Positions 53,249 through 62,675 of a stretch of 64,000 nt of DNA are shown one piece after another. Source of the stretch: Actinosynnema sp. ALI-1.44 (GTDB taxonomy: Bacteria > Actinomycetota > Actinomycetes > Mycobacteriales > Pseudonocardiaceae); NCBI RefSeq assembly GCF_001984155.1, contig NZ_MTQO01000024.1, forward strand, positions 1 through 64,000, written 5' to 3'. The notes below the pieces were generated by a model. That model ran no database searches and was not told the origin of the DNA. It worked only from the letters and a program-made list of their open reading frames with translations. Each line of letters begins with the position of its first letter. The stretch's first letter is position 1. Made by a program: the position numbers and the translations under genes.

Positions 53249-53402
53249 GCGGTTACCTCCCGATAGGGCACTCGACTGAGAGCTTGAAACGGCGATGCGC
53301 CGAGGCAGCGCCTTGCTTGCCGCTATCGTCGCGGATCGCGCTGCTGCCAGAGCCGCCCTCCGGCTGAAGAACCGCTGAACCCTGTCCAACGGACAGTCGG
53401 CA

Positions 53403-53432
53403 CGGAGGGCGGGGCCCAAGCCCCGTCCTCCG
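53403..53432 (-). terminator. Hairpin terminator after the first MFS gene
   Basis: CGGAGGGCGGGGC and GCCCCGTCCTCCG pair over 13 bp (one G-T wobble) around a CCAA loop, 32 bases past the stop of the exporter gene, separating it from the dehydratase unit. Confidence 0.7.
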
Positions 53433-53464
53433 AAGACGACAGTCTCTAATGGACTAAAGAAGCG

Positions 53465-55063
53465 TCACTCCCCGTCTCGTGACTTGACCACGTCGACGGG
53501 AACCGCCTCGGCAGCCTGCCCGGAGTCCGGCTGGTCCTCGGGTTCCGGCTTCATATGCAAGTTCCGGAGCAGGACCATGATCAAGATTCCGGAGACCGCC
53601 ACCACGGCGGCGCTGATGCCAGCGGTCACCTGCAGGCCGTGGGTGAACGCCTGGCGGGCGGCGGCGAGCAGGTCGACGCCGAGCTGACCGGACAGTTGCC
53701 CAGCCGTTGCCATGGCACCACCGAGTGTGTCCTGTGCGGCTGTCGTCGCTTCGGGCGGAACTCCAGCCGGAACGACGTCGGCGACGTCACCGCGATACAC
53801 AGCCGTGCCGATGGCGCCGAGCACCGCCAAGCCGAGCGCCCCGCCGAACTCCTGGCTGGTCTCCGAGATCGCCGACGCCGCGCCTGCCCTGTCGGGTGGA
53901 GCGGCGCTGACGACGAGGTCTGTGCTCAGGACGCTGCCCGGGGCGAGGCCGATCGCGAAGACGATGGACCCGGTTACGACGATCGCGAGTCCGCCGGTGG
54001 CGTCAACCTGGGTGAGCATGCCGAACCCGGCGGCAGCGATCACCATGCCAACGCCCATGGCGACGGACGGCCGAACCCACCGCACGATGGTCGAGGCCAG
54101 CATGACGCCGACGATCAGCCCGCCGACCATGGGCAGACCCCACAGCCCAGCCGACAATGGCGACAGCCCAAGCACCATCTGCAGATACTGCGCGATGAAG
54201 AGGTTCAAGCCCATCATGATGAAGCTGCCGATCATCATGATCGCCAACGATCCGCTGAAGGCGCGGCTGGCGAACAGGTTCAGGTCGAGCAGTGGATCAG
54301 CGAGCTTGCGCTGCCTTCGGACGAACCCCGCGCCGATGACCAGCCCGACCACGATGAGCAGCGCGGCCAGCCAGTCTGCTCCGTGCTCGGCGATGTCCTT
54401 GATGGCATAGATGACCGTCAGTACTGCGACAAGCGACATTCCCGCGCTGATCAGGTCCACCCGGCCCGCCTTTGGATCGCGGTATTCCGGCAGCAGTATC
54501 GGTCCCACCACCAGCAACAGCACCATCACCGGTACGCCGAGCAGGAACACCGAGCCCCACCAGAAGTTCTCCAGCAAAGCACCGCCAACCAGCGGTCCTA
54601 TCGCCGCGCCGACCATGAAGCTGATCATCCACGTCCCGATGGCGACCGAGCGCTGCGCCGAGTCGTGGAACATATTGCGGATCAGCGCCAGAGTGGAGGG
54701 CATCAGGGTCGCTCCGGCCACCCCAAGCAGCGCGCGAGCCGCGATCAGCAATTCGGCGCTGCCCGCGAACGCGGCGAGCATCGAGGCGCCACCGAACGCG
54801 GCGGCGCCGATCAGCAGCAGCTTGCGCCTCCCGATGCGGTCACCCAGGGTGCCCATCGTGATCAGGAAGCCGGCCAGCAGGAACCCATAGATGTCGGTGA
54901 TCCACAGCAACTGCGAACTGCTGGGTTTCAAATCTGCGCTCAGCGACGGCACCGCCAGGTGCAGAACGGTCAAATCCATGGAAAGGAGCAGGGTCGGCAG
55001 CGCAAGCACCGCTAGCCCAATCCATTCCCGTCGCCCAGCGCGGGCTGGGATCTCTGACGTCAT
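53465..55063 (-). CDS. MFS exporter, DHA2/EmrB-QacA type, 532 aa
   Basis: About 14 membrane spans are seen, with the family motif GTLGDRIGRRKLLLIG after span 2 and a long C-terminal hydrophilic tail. The first span carries the acidic residue typical of drug-proton antiporters (LLLSMDLTVLHLAVPSL). ATG 55063 is preferred over an upstream frame that adds 44 basic residues. It probably exports the cluster product and confers self-resistance. The 194-bp gap upstream separates it from the glycosyltransferase gene and may carry its promoter. Confidence 0.9.
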   Translation of the reverse strand: MTSEIPARAGRREWIGLAVLALPTLLLSMDLTVLHLAVPSLSADLKPSSSQLLWITDIYGFLLAGFLITMGTLGDRIGRRKLLLIGAAAFGGASMLAAFAGSAELLIAARALLGVAGATLMPSTLALIRNMFHDSAQRSVAIGTWMISFMVGAAIGPLVGGALLENFWWGSVFLLGVPVMVLLLVVGPILLPEYRDPKAGRVDLISAGMSLVAVLTVIYAIKDIAEHGADWLAALLIVVGLVIGAGFVRRQRKLADPLLDLNLFASRAFSGSLAIMMIGSFIMMGLNLFIAQYLQMVLGLSPLSAGLWGLPMVGGLIVGVMLASTIVRWVRPSVAMGVGMVIAAAGFGMLTQVDATGGLAIVVTGSIVFAIGLAPGSVLSTDLVVSAAPPDRAGAASAISETSQEFGGALGLAVLGAIGTAVYRGDVADVVPAGVPPEATTAAQDTLGGAMATAGQLSGQLGVDLLAAARQAFTHGLQVTAGISAAVVAVSGILIMVLLRNLHMKPEPEDQPDSGQAAEAVPVDVVKSRDGE

Positions 55064-55257
55064 GAGAGCTCTCGTCTCAGTAGTGTCGCGCAGATTGCCG
55101 AAACTCGTCACCGGCAAGATCAAAAATGACAGAATCTCAAGCGCGACCAAGGTTCGAGGTCGCCGAAACTTGAAGTTGTAAAACCATACTAGCACCCCTG
55201 AGCAGCGACGACCCTGAAATTATCGGCCAGCTTCCGGTCTTGCCCCCGGGAGCCTGG

Positions 55258-56523
55258 TCAGCCGCGGTGCAATGCCGTCAATTTCTCCAGCATCGGAACG
55301 AGATCATTCGGGCTCGGCGTAGCCAGTGAGTCCTCGTACAGCGATATCGCACCATCGGTGAACGAGGGCTCGGTCAAGATCTGGATGAGCTGTTTCCGCA
55401 CCGCGTCCGCGGAGAACCCGACACTGTCGACGACAAGGCCCGCGCCACGATCGACCACATATTTCGCGAGATCGTCGTAGTCGGCGCCGTCCTCGAGAGA
55501 GATGAGCTGCGGCACCTTGTTCGCCACCGCGGCCGCGAACGTCCCGGTGCCCCCGTGGTGAATGATCGCCGAGCAGGTCGGCAGCAGGAGGTGCAGTGGC
55601 AAGTAGTCGACCACGCGCACGTTGCCGGGGACCGTGCCCACCACGGCGAGCTGTGTGGCGTTCAACGTGGCCACGACTTCGATGTCCATGTCCGCCACCA
55701 TGTCGAACAAGTCCGCGAGCGGAACATCGGTTGCCTGGAAGAACTTCCGCAGAGCCAGCCCCAACGTCAGGCATACCCGTGGCCGCTCCGGCTGCCGCCA
55801 CAACCATTCCGGAATTGCCGCCGATCCATTATAGGGCACCGAGCGGATCGGGATGGAACGCAGGTCGAGCGGCAGGCGCATCCGGGTCGCCATCGGGTCG
55901 ATGGTCCACTGACCGATGAGCATTTCCTCGTCAAATTCGTCCCCGAACCGCCGCAGCGTCGGTGCCATCAACGCCGCCATCACATCCTCGGTCAGGTCCG
56001 ACCCCTGCTCGTTGAGCTTGTCCAGCAGTTTCACCCTGATCCATGCGAAGTCGTCCAGTCCCCAGAGGAAACGGGCATGCGCGGCACCACACGCACGTGC
56101 GGCGATCGGCGCGGGCAGGAACAGGGGATCCCAGATGATCAGATCCGGCCGCCAGCCACGCGCGAAGTCGACGAGGTCGTCCACCAAGGGCCGGTGCTCA
56201 GGACCAGGCGGCTCGGCTGGGTAGTACATCGAGAACGCGGACAGCAGGTACTGCCTGTCCGACTTGCGAAGGCGACCGAGATCGCCGGAAAGCGCGTCGA
56301 CGACGATCCGGCGCGCTTCATCGTCGCCCTGCACGATGGCCGCGATATCCATGGTCTCGCCCACCGAGACCGCTGTCAGGCCGGTGGTGGTGATCGCATC
56401 GACCATGTCCGGGTGGCTGGCGACGCAGACCTCGTGCCCCGCGCCCCGCAGCGCTCCGGCCAGCGGAACGATGGGATAGAGGTGCGATGTCGACGACACG
56501 ACCGTGAACAGCACTCGCATCAT
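55258..56523 (-). CDS. Family GT1 glycosyltransferase, 421 aa
   Basis: The N terminus (MRVLFTVVSSTSHLYPIVPL) and the sugar-nucleotide site (AIIHHGGTGTFAAAVANKVP near residue 320, then QLISLEDGADYDDLAKYV) fit macrolide/aromatic-polyketide glycosyltransferases of the DesVII/UrdGT type. An ATGATG start overlaps the aminotransferase stop. It is the only glycosyltransferase in the window and should attach the deoxysugar made here to the aglycone. No activator (DesVIII-like) partner is seen. Confidence 0.92.
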   Translation of the reverse strand: MMRVLFTVVSSTSHLYPIVPLAGALRGAGHEVCVASHPDMVDAITTTGLTAVSVGETMDIAAIVQGDDEARRIVVDALSGDLGRLRKSDRQYLLSAFSMYYPAEPPGPEHRPLVDDLVDFARGWRPDLIIWDPLFLPAPIAARACGAAHARFLWGLDDFAWIRVKLLDKLNEQGSDLTEDVMAALMAPTLRRFGDEFDEEMLIGQWTIDPMATRMRLPLDLRSIPIRSVPYNGSAAIPEWLWRQPERPRVCLTLGLALRKFFQATDVPLADLFDMVADMDIEVVATLNATQLAVVGTVPGNVRVVDYLPLHLLLPTCSAIIHHGGTGTFAAAVANKVPQLISLEDGADYDDLAKYVVDRGAGLVVDSVGFSADAVRKQLIQILTEPSFTDGAISLYEDSLATPSPNDLVPMLEKLTALHRG

Positions 56524-57716
56524 GATTTCCCGTCGGGTAGTTGTCGCGATGTGCCGTGGTCGTCGAGGCCGGCCAGGTGCTCCCGGCGCCGGTGGTCCAC
56601 GGCCTTGCGGAGTTCGTCGGCCACGGTGTGCACGTCCGTGTCATCAAGTCCTTGGTGCAGTGGCAGCAACAGGGTGGCGTCCGCCGCCGAATCGGTCGCA
56701 GGTAGCGCACCAGCCGCGCGGTAGGCGGGCACTTTGTGCAATGGGGGGTAGCGAAACGTCGTGTAGATGTCGTTGGCGAGGAGATCGGTGGCCACCAGGT
56801 CGCGGATTGCCGGGTCCAGCTGCACCCAGTAGAAGTAGTGGGAAGTGCGGTGCCCGGCGGGCAGGGACGGCAGCGTCCGGATTCCGGGCACCCCGGCCAG
56901 CAAACGGTCGTACAGCTGGACGATCTCGCGGCGCCTGCTGACGAACCGCGGCAGCCTGCGCAGCTGCACGGAGCCGATCGCGGCGGTCAGGTCGTTGCCG
57001 ATCAACCGGCGGCCGAAGTCCTGGACGTCCAACTCCCACCATCGGGCGGACACCTTGGCGGCGGCGAACCCGTTGGCTTGCTCGAGACCGTGGTACGCCA
57101 GCCGCCGGGCTCGCCGGGCGAGCTGACCGTCCCGCAGACAGAGCATTCCGCCGTCCCCGGTGACCAGTATCTTCATCGCGTCGAAGCTCCACACCCCGAT
57201 GTCTCCGAAGGTCCCGCACGCTTTGCCGCCGACCGAGGAGGCCACCGCGCAGGCGGCATCCTCGATCAGGGGGATGCCCCGATCCCGGCAGAGTGCGGAG
57301 ATCGCGGAGATCTCACCGGGATAGCCGCCGTAGTGCAGCACGAGCACGGCCTTCGTCCGCGACGTCAGCACGCCTTCGACATCGGTGACTGTCGGGTTGA
57401 GGGTTCTCGGATCGACGTCGCAGAACACCGGTTGGGCGCCGGTGGCCGCGATCGCGTTCCCGGCGGAGACGAAGCTGATCGACGGGAGCACCACCTCGTC
57501 CCCTGCACCGAGCCCGAGCAGTTCGCCTGCCAGGAACAACCCGGCGGTGGCCGAGGCGATGAACAGCACATTTTCCGGATCGACCCCGAGATGTGCGGCG
57601 AATTCCGCTTCGAATGCCTTGGTTCGCGGTCCATGACCGGGCCAGTTGCTGTCGAAAACCTGAGATACGGCGTCGAGTTCCTCCGCGCCGAGCATTGGCT
57701 GAAAAATGTTGAGCAT
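56520..57716 (-). CDS. DegT/DnrJ/EryC1-type sugar aminotransferase, 398 aa
   Basis: The PLP-binding lysine is K182 in FDAMKILVTGDGG, with the upstream IEDAACAVASSVGG (Asp) and later HYFYWVQLDP typical of the family, so it is a true aminotransferase unlike its neighbour. ATG 57716 follows GGAG. It could aminate C4 (as SpnR or DesI do) or C3; sequence alone does not decide. Together with the C-3 dehydrase it suggests a 4-amino-2,3,4,6-tetradeoxyhexose. It overlaps the glycosyltransferase start by 4 bases and follows the epimerase gene by 8. Confidence 0.9.
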   Translation of the reverse strand: MLNIFQPMLGAEELDAVSQVFDSNWPGHGPRTKAFEAEFAAHLGVDPENVLFIASATAGLFLAGELLGLGAGDEVVLPSISFVSAGNAIAATGAQPVFCDVDPRTLNPTVTDVEGVLTSRTKAVLVLHYGGYPGEISAISALCRDRGIPLIEDAACAVASSVGGKACGTFGDIGVWSFDAMKILVTGDGGMLCLRDGQLARRARRLAYHGLEQANGFAAAKVSARWWELDVQDFGRRLIGNDLTAAIGSVQLRRLPRFVSRRREIVQLYDRLLAGVPGIRTLPSLPAGHRTSHYFYWVQLDPAIRDLVATDLLANDIYTTFRYPPLHKVPAYRAAGALPATDSAADATLLLPLHQGLDDTDVHTVADELRKAVDHRRREHLAGLDDHGTSRQLPDGKS

Positions 57717-57724
57717 TTCTCTCC

Positions 57725-58321
57725 TCAGTCGGGATGCCTTGCCTGCACGGCCGGAATGGGCCATTCGGCCAGTAACCCCCTGGCTCGCGCCTTGGCGACA
57801 CTTGTCGCCCCGGCGTCCTTCGCAGACATCAGCGGTGGTTCCCTGAAGCCCCACGGAAGGGCCAGCTCAGGGTCGAACGGGTCGATGTCGATCTGTGTAC
57901 CCGGAACGTGCACGGTGGACAGTACGTAGCAGACACACGTGCGGTCCTCGAGCGCGAGGAAACCATGGCCGACGCCTTCTGGCACGAAGACCGAGCTACC
58001 TGACGCGGGATCGAGTCGCGTGATCGCGTGGCGGCCGAACGCAGGCGAACCCACCCGCAGGTCCACCACGACATCGTGAACGGCACCACGCACGCAGCTC
58101 ACGTACTTGGCCTGCCCCGGCGGGACAGTGACGCTGTGCAGCCCGCGCAGGGTATTACGCCTTGACGTCGAGTAGTTGATCTGGCGCGGCGTGAACGGCC
58201 TGCCGACCGCGCACTCAAGCACGTCGGCGCGTAGCCCCTCGTAGAACACTCCGCGCTCGTCGCGGAGTTGATCGGGGGTAATGACGAACGCGCCGGGAAC
58301 GACGGTCTCGCTCACTCTCAC
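57725..58321 (-). CDS. dTDP-4-keto-6-deoxyhexose 3,5-epimerase, 198 aa
   Basis: Residues used by RmlC enzymes are at their expected positions: His62 (LRGLHS), Tyr132 and Asp169, in a cupin fold with GVGHGFLALED. It inverts C5 (and possibly C3) of the 4-keto sugar, giving the L series. Start GTG 58321 or GTG 58315. Spacing of 33 bases to the C-3 dehydrase and 8 to the aminotransferase makes an operon. Confidence 0.92.
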   Translation of the reverse strand: MRVSETVVPGAFVITPDQLRDERGVFYEGLRADVLECAVGRPFTPRQINYSTSRRNTLRGLHSVTVPPGQAKYVSCVRGAVHDVVVDLRVGSPAFGRHAITRLDPASGSSVFVPEGVGHGFLALEDRTCVCYVLSTVHVPGTQIDIDPFDPELALPWGFREPPLMSAKDAGATSVAKARARGLLAEWPIPAVQARHPD

Positions 58322-58354
58322 CTTTCGGTCCTCTCTTCCCGGTCGTGACCGTGA

Positions 58355-59665
58355 TCAGCGGGCGGCGGCGAATGGCGAGTGGTCATGTGCGAACTCGGTG
58401 ATGGACTTGATGATGTAATCGATCATCTCGGTGCTCAGCCCCGGATATACACCAACCCAGAATGTGTCCGCCGTTACCACGTCGCTGTTGGCGAGGTGGC
58501 CGGAGACGCGGAACTCGGCGTTCGCATACGCGGGATGGCGGGTCAGATTACCGCCGAAGAAACGCCGGGTGGAGATGTTGCGTGATTCCAGGAACGCCAC
58601 GAGATCCTTGCGCGTGTATCCGGCCGAGGGCAAGACGGTCAGCACGAAACCGAACCAACTCGGATCCGCGCCCGGTGTCGGTTCGGGCAGCAGGAGGCCG
58701 GGCACGCCATCGAGTTCCGCGCGCATCCGACGCCAGTTCCGGCGGCGTACCTCGCCGAATTCGTCGACCTTCCGGAGTTGTGTCACGCCCAGTGCCGCCT
58801 GCAGGTCAGTGGACTTCAGGTTGTAGCCGACGTGGGAGAAGATGTACTTGTGGTCGTAGCCGTGCGGTAGCGTGCCCAGTTGCTGGTCGAACCGCTTGAA
58901 GCACTTGTTGTCCTCACCCGGTTCGCACCAGCAGTCCCGGCCCCAGTCGCGGAACGACTCGACGAGTCTGGCCAGCGCGAGATTGTTGGTGACCACGCAA
59001 CCGCCCTCGCCCATGGTGATGTGGTGGGCCGGGTAGAAGCTGACGGTCGCCAGATCGCCGAAGGTTCCGGTGAGTTGACCCCGGTAGCGGGAGCCGACAG
59101 CATCGCAGTTGTCCTCGATGAGGAACAGCCCGTGCTGCTCGGCGAGGTCGACGATTTCCTGTGCCGCGAACGGATTGCCGAGCGAATGAGCCATCATGAT
59201 CGCCCTCGTGCGTGGCCCGATCGCGGCCGCGACCCTGTCCGGCGTGGTGTTGTAGGTGCCGAGCTCGATATCCACGAACACCGGGATGAGACGATTCTGC
59301 AGGATGGGGTTGACCGTTGTCGGGAAACCCGCGGCCGCGGTGATCACCTCGTCGCCGGGCCGGAGCTGGTGTTCCTCCAGGCTCGGCGACGTCAGTGCAC
59401 TCAGCGCGGCCAGGTTCGCCGACGAGCCTGAATTGGTGAGGTGGGCTTTGCGCAGCCCGAAGTAGCGCGCCAAGCCGCGCTCGAAGCGGCCCGCGCTGAA
59501 GCCCGCGGCGATGCGCATATCGAGTGCCGCTTCTACCAGCGCGATGCGGTCATCGTCGTCGAGCACCGCGCCCGACGCCCATAAGGGAGTCACACCAGGG
59601 ACGAAGTCCGGCTGATTTACTCCGCGATGGTACTCTCCCGTCAGCTGGAGAATCTTGTCCTTCAT
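58355..59665 (-). CDS. NDP-hexose C-3 dehydrase, PMP and [2Fe-2S] dependent, 436 aa
   Basis: The fold is of the DegT type, but the PLP lysine is replaced by histidine (YPAHHITMGEGG, His214-His215), as in E1/SpnQ/UrdQ/LanQ dehydrases. The iron-sulfur ligands C187, C245, C247 and C255 follow the E1 pattern C-x57-C-x-C-x7-C exactly. It removes the C3 hydroxyl to give a 3-deoxy sugar and needs an external reductase and a PMP source. ATG 59665 is taken; a GTG at 59674 is possible. Confidence 0.95.
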   Translation of the reverse strand: MKDKILQLTGEYHRGVNQPDFVPGVTPLWASGAVLDDDDRIALVEAALDMRIAAGFSAGRFERGLARYFGLRKAHLTNSGSSANLAALSALTSPSLEEHQLRPGDEVITAAAGFPTTVNPILQNRLIPVFVDIELGTYNTTPDRVAAAIGPRTRAIMMAHSLGNPFAAQEIVDLAEQHGLFLIEDNCDAVGSRYRGQLTGTFGDLATVSFYPAHHITMGEGGCVVTNNLALARLVESFRDWGRDCWCEPGEDNKCFKRFDQQLGTLPHGYDHKYIFSHVGYNLKSTDLQAALGVTQLRKVDEFGEVRRRNWRRMRAELDGVPGLLLPEPTPGADPSWFGFVLTVLPSAGYTRKDLVAFLESRNISTRRFFGGNLTRHPAYANAEFRVSGHLANSDVVTADTFWVGVYPGLSTEMIDYIIKSITEFAHDHSPFAAAR

Positions 59666-59697
59666 GGTATTCACTTCAACTCACCTTTCCTTGCACG

Positions 59698-60366
59698 TCA
59701 GCCGCCGACTTCCGAGTCGATGGTCATAACCACGCGACATAACACGAATTCCGCTGGAGCGACCTCCAGGCTGGCGACCGCCGCCTGACCTTCGGCGATC
59801 CTCGGAGCTGCCATGTAGCGATGGAAGGCGGCTTCATTCACCCATTGCGGGTAGTTGACGAAGGTCTTGCCGTCAAGGCTGATATATGGCGTCGCAGAGA
59901 TGAATCCAGGGAAATCGCGTTTCCACTCACCGGACTGGACCAATAGGTCGACCATCGCACTGGCGGACTCGTGCCCGGCCACGTGCCGCGTCGCGACCGC
60001 GACGAATCCTGGCGGTTCCGCTGCAGCGGGGCCGTCCACACCAGCGGCTCTGGTGCCGCCGAAGGTCGTCGCCGCGGTGACCTCGGGTCTGTTCGCAAGG
60101 CTGCCCAGCGCGCCCCTGCCCGGCCCGGCCTTCGTCGAATTACTGTGGTCTGCCGCGCTGCCCCACTGGCCACAGCTCACCACGGTGGTGCCGTCGACGC
60201 CGAGGTGCACGCGGCCAGTGACGAAACCGGCAGTGTGCCGAGCATGATCCCGCACCTCACCTACCAGGATGTCCGCCAGCACACCTGCCGTCTCGGGACG
60301 ATCCACCCGTAGCGTCTCGAAGGTAAAAAAATCAGGCCCCGCGCTGCGCGCGTGTGCTGATGTCAT
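59698..60366 (-). CDS. Tandem antibiotic-biosynthesis-monooxygenase (ABM) domain protein, 222 aa
   Basis: Two ABM-type ferredoxin-like domains of about 95 residues are joined by a Gly/Ala-rich linker; each contains the strand pattern ending in YPQW or CGQW (GRVHLGVDGTTVVSCGQW; TPYISLDGKTFVNYPQW). Such proteins act as cofactor-free anthrone oxygenases or as oxygenase-like partners in aromatic polyketide clusters. The start at 60366 overlaps the end of the MFS gene by 35 bases; 60378 is an alternative. Confidence 0.82.
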   Translation of the reverse strand: MTSAHARSAGPDFFTFETLRVDRPETAGVLADILVGEVRDHARHTAGFVTGRVHLGVDGTTVVSCGQWGSAADHSNSTKAGPGRGALGSLANRPEVTAATTFGGTRAAGVDGPAAAEPPGFVAVATRHVAGHESASAMVDLLVQSGEWKRDFPGFISATPYISLDGKTFVNYPQWVNEAAFHRYMAAPRIAEGQAAVASLEVAPAEFVLCRVVMTIDSEVGG

Positions 60367-61831
60367 GAGACCGTCCATCTGGTGTCCTTTCTCCGCTTGA
60401 CGAAACCGGCAAACGGCCGCGTGGGAACAGACCAGTGAGTGCGACCAACAGGCCCGCCACCCCGGCGGCGATGATCAGCAGCAGGGCGGGGCGATAGCCT
60501 GCCGAGACCGCATCGGCCGACGCTCCCTCCGGTGCCTCGTTGGCAACGAGCAGCGCCGCCACCAGCGCCAACATCACTGCGCCGCCCAACTGGACCGCGG
60601 TCTGGTACGCCCCACTGGCCATTCCCCGCTCTGCTGTGCGGATCCCTGCGATGGCCTGCACGTGCAATGGCGAGAAAGCTAGCAGGAAACCCAAGCCCAC
60701 CAACAGCATCGTCGGAAGGACGTCGGCGGCGTACGTCGACGGTGTTCCCGCCGACAGCCACAGGATGTATCCGGCAGGAGGAGCGGCCGCACCAAGAGCG
60801 ATGAGTCGCGCGGCACCGAAACGGCCGACCATGCGTCCGGAAAAAGGGGCCGCGAGCGTCAGCAGCATACTGGCGGGCAGGATGGCCAGCCCCACTTGCC
60901 ATGGCGTCCAGTCCAACAGCGACTGCAACTGGAAAGTGCAGACGAGCAGAAAGCCCCAGTACGCACCATTGAGGGCGGCGGCACCGAGAGCCGACCGCAT
61001 CAGTGCGCGGTTGGTGAAGACACCGAACCGCACCAGAGGCCGCGGCACCGATCGTTCGATGACGACGAACCCCGCCGCCAGCAGCGCGGTGAGAGCGAAA
61101 GCACCAACCGTGCGCGGATGACCCCACCCGATTTCCGGTCCGGTCACGATCGCGTGCACCAAGAGCAGCATCGCGGCGACGAACGTGCCCGCGCCGGCAA
61201 GATCGTACCGGCGATCGGTGTCCTCGCCAGGCTTGTCCCTCGGGATGAGCCGCAGGCCGAGCGCGAACAATGCGATGGCAACCGGGACCGGAAACAAGAA
61301 TGTCCACCGCCAGCTCACCTGAGTGAGCGCCCCGGACAGCAGCAGCCCCAAGGAGAAACCACTGGCGCCGAAGAGAGAGTAGATCGACATCGCCCGGTTG
61401 CGGGCCGGGCCCTCTCGAAACGTGTTGCCGATGATGGCAAGCCCGGTCGGCGCCGTGAGAGCGACGCAGAACCCCTTGACGAAGCGAGTGGCTGTCAGCA
61501 GCGCGCCGTTGTCCGCCAACGCGCCAACCAGCGAAGCGGCCGCGAACACCAGCAGCGCGATGAGATACATGCGGCGACGGCCGAGCAACGCGACGACCCG
61601 CCCACCGAAGAGCAGCAATCCGCCGAACCCGAGCGCGAATCCGCTCATCGTCCACTGCAGAGCGGCGATTCCGAGGTTCAGGTCGTCGCCGATCGAGGGC
61701 ATGGCCACGATCACCACGGAAACCTCGAGCGCGTCCAAGAGCATGTTGCCGGAGAGCACGAACAGCAGACCCCAGAGACGAGGATCCCAGCGCACGGGCG
61801 CAGGTGTGGCCGTCACCTGTTTCGCTGTCAT
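60332..61831 (-). CDS. Second MFS exporter, 14-span type, 499 aa
   Basis: ATG 61831 is preferred because the upstream extension is not protein-like. The start (LLFVLSGNMLLDALEVSVVI) and the loop GRVVALLGRRRMYLIALLVF after span 2 mark a DHA2-type drug-proton antiporter with about 14 spans. It is the cluster's second exporter and the two are not closely alike in sequence. Overlap with the ABM gene suggests co-transcription. Confidence 0.88.
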   Translation of the reverse strand: MTAKQVTATPAPVRWDPRLWGLLFVLSGNMLLDALEVSVVIVAMPSIGDDLNLGIAALQWTMSGFALGFGGLLLFGGRVVALLGRRRMYLIALLVFAAASLVGALADNGALLTATRFVKGFCVALTAPTGLAIIGNTFREGPARNRAMSIYSLFGASGFSLGLLLSGALTQVSWRWTFLFPVPVAIALFALGLRLIPRDKPGEDTDRRYDLAGAGTFVAAMLLLVHAIVTGPEIGWGHPRTVGAFALTALLAAGFVVIERSVPRPLVRFGVFTNRALMRSALGAAALNGAYWGFLLVCTFQLQSLLDWTPWQVGLAILPASMLLTLAAPFSGRMVGRFGAARLIALGAAAPPAGYILWLSAGTPSTYAADVLPTMLLVGLGFLLAFSPLHVQAIAGIRTAERGMASGAYQTAVQLGGAVMLALVAALLVANEAPEGASADAVSAGYRPALLLIIAAGVAGLLVALTGLFPRGRLPVSSSGERTPDGRSHDISTRAQRGA

Positions 61832-61913
61832 CTGTGTCCACCGCCGTAACTGGTCGCTGGGGGAGGCCGGGCGCAGTCGGCCCCCACCTTGGTTCGCAAA
61901 TGCCGTCCCGCCA

Positions 61914-62675
61914 TCAGCCGAGCAGCGAGCCGCCGCTGGCATCGATGAAGGCACCGGTGATCCAGCGGGCGTCATCAGAAGCCAGGAAAGCCACTACGTC
62001 ACCGATGTCCGTCGGCTCGCCGACCCTCCCGAACGCCGACAGATTCGACATGAACGCCACGGCGTCCGGGTTGTTGAAGATCTCGCTGCCGTTGTTGGTG
62101 ACGCCGGGCGCCACGCTGTTGACGGTGATGCCTCGCGAACCGAGGTGCTTGGCGTAGTGCAGGGCGATCATCTCCACCGCGCCCTTGGTCATCGCGTACG
62201 CCACTTCCTGAGCGTTGGAGACCCGGGTCAGCCCGGACGAGATATTGATGACCCGCCCGCCGTCCGGCATGACCGACAGGGCGCGCATCAGAATGAACAG
62301 TGGTGCTTTGGCGTTCACTGCCATCAGACGGTCGAACAGTTCCGGTGTGACGTCCTCGGGCGCCACTCCGCCCATGATGCCCGCGTTGTTCACCAGGATG
62401 TCCAGCTCGACCCGTCCGCCGTGCTCTTTGAGGCCCGCCTGAACGCCGTCGAACAGCACCTCGACGTCGCCCGGCACGCCCAGTTCGGCCTGGACAGCGA
62501 ACGCGCGGCCGCCTGCCGCGACGATAGTCTTGACGGTCTGCTCGGCCGCCTCGGAATTGGTCGAGTAATGCACGGCGACGAGCGCGCCGTCGCGGCCGAG
62601 CCGCTCGGCGATCGCCCTGCCGATTCCCCGGCTCGCGCCGGTGACCAGTGCGGTTTTGTTCGTCAACCTGTTCAC
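61914..62675 (-). CDS. SDR ketoreductase of the angucycline type, 253 aa
   Basis: The NADPH site TGASRGIGRAIAERL, NNAG, and the Ser-Tyr-Lys triad (ISSGLTRVSNAQEVAYAMTK) are complete. Segments such as EDVTPELFDRLMAVNAKAP and ITVNSVAPGVTNNGSEIF resemble the LanV/UrdM-reductase ketoreductases that act on C6 of angucyclinones. GTG 62675 with GAGG upstream overlaps the hydroxylase stop (GTGA). This pairing with an FAD hydroxylase matches the lanE-lanV and pgaE-pgaM arrangement. Confidence 0.9.
   Translation of the reverse strand: MNRLTNKTALVTGASRGIGRAIAERLGRDGALVAVHYSTNSEAAEQTVKTIVAAGGRAFAVQAELGVPGDVEVLFDGVQAGLKEHGGRVELDILVNNAGIMGGVAPEDVTPELFDRLMAVNAKAPLFILMRALSVMPDGGRVINISSGLTRVSNAQEVAYAMTKGAVEMIALHYAKHLGSRGITVNSVAPGVTNNGSEIFNNPDAVAFMSNLSAFGRVGEPTDIGDVVAFLASDDARWITGAFIDASGGSLLG

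Noticed and set aside
53249-53419. N-terminal extension of the 2,3-dehydratase
   Set aside because: The GTG at 53248 has an excellent ribosome-binding site and gives the family's normal length; the extension looks unrelated.
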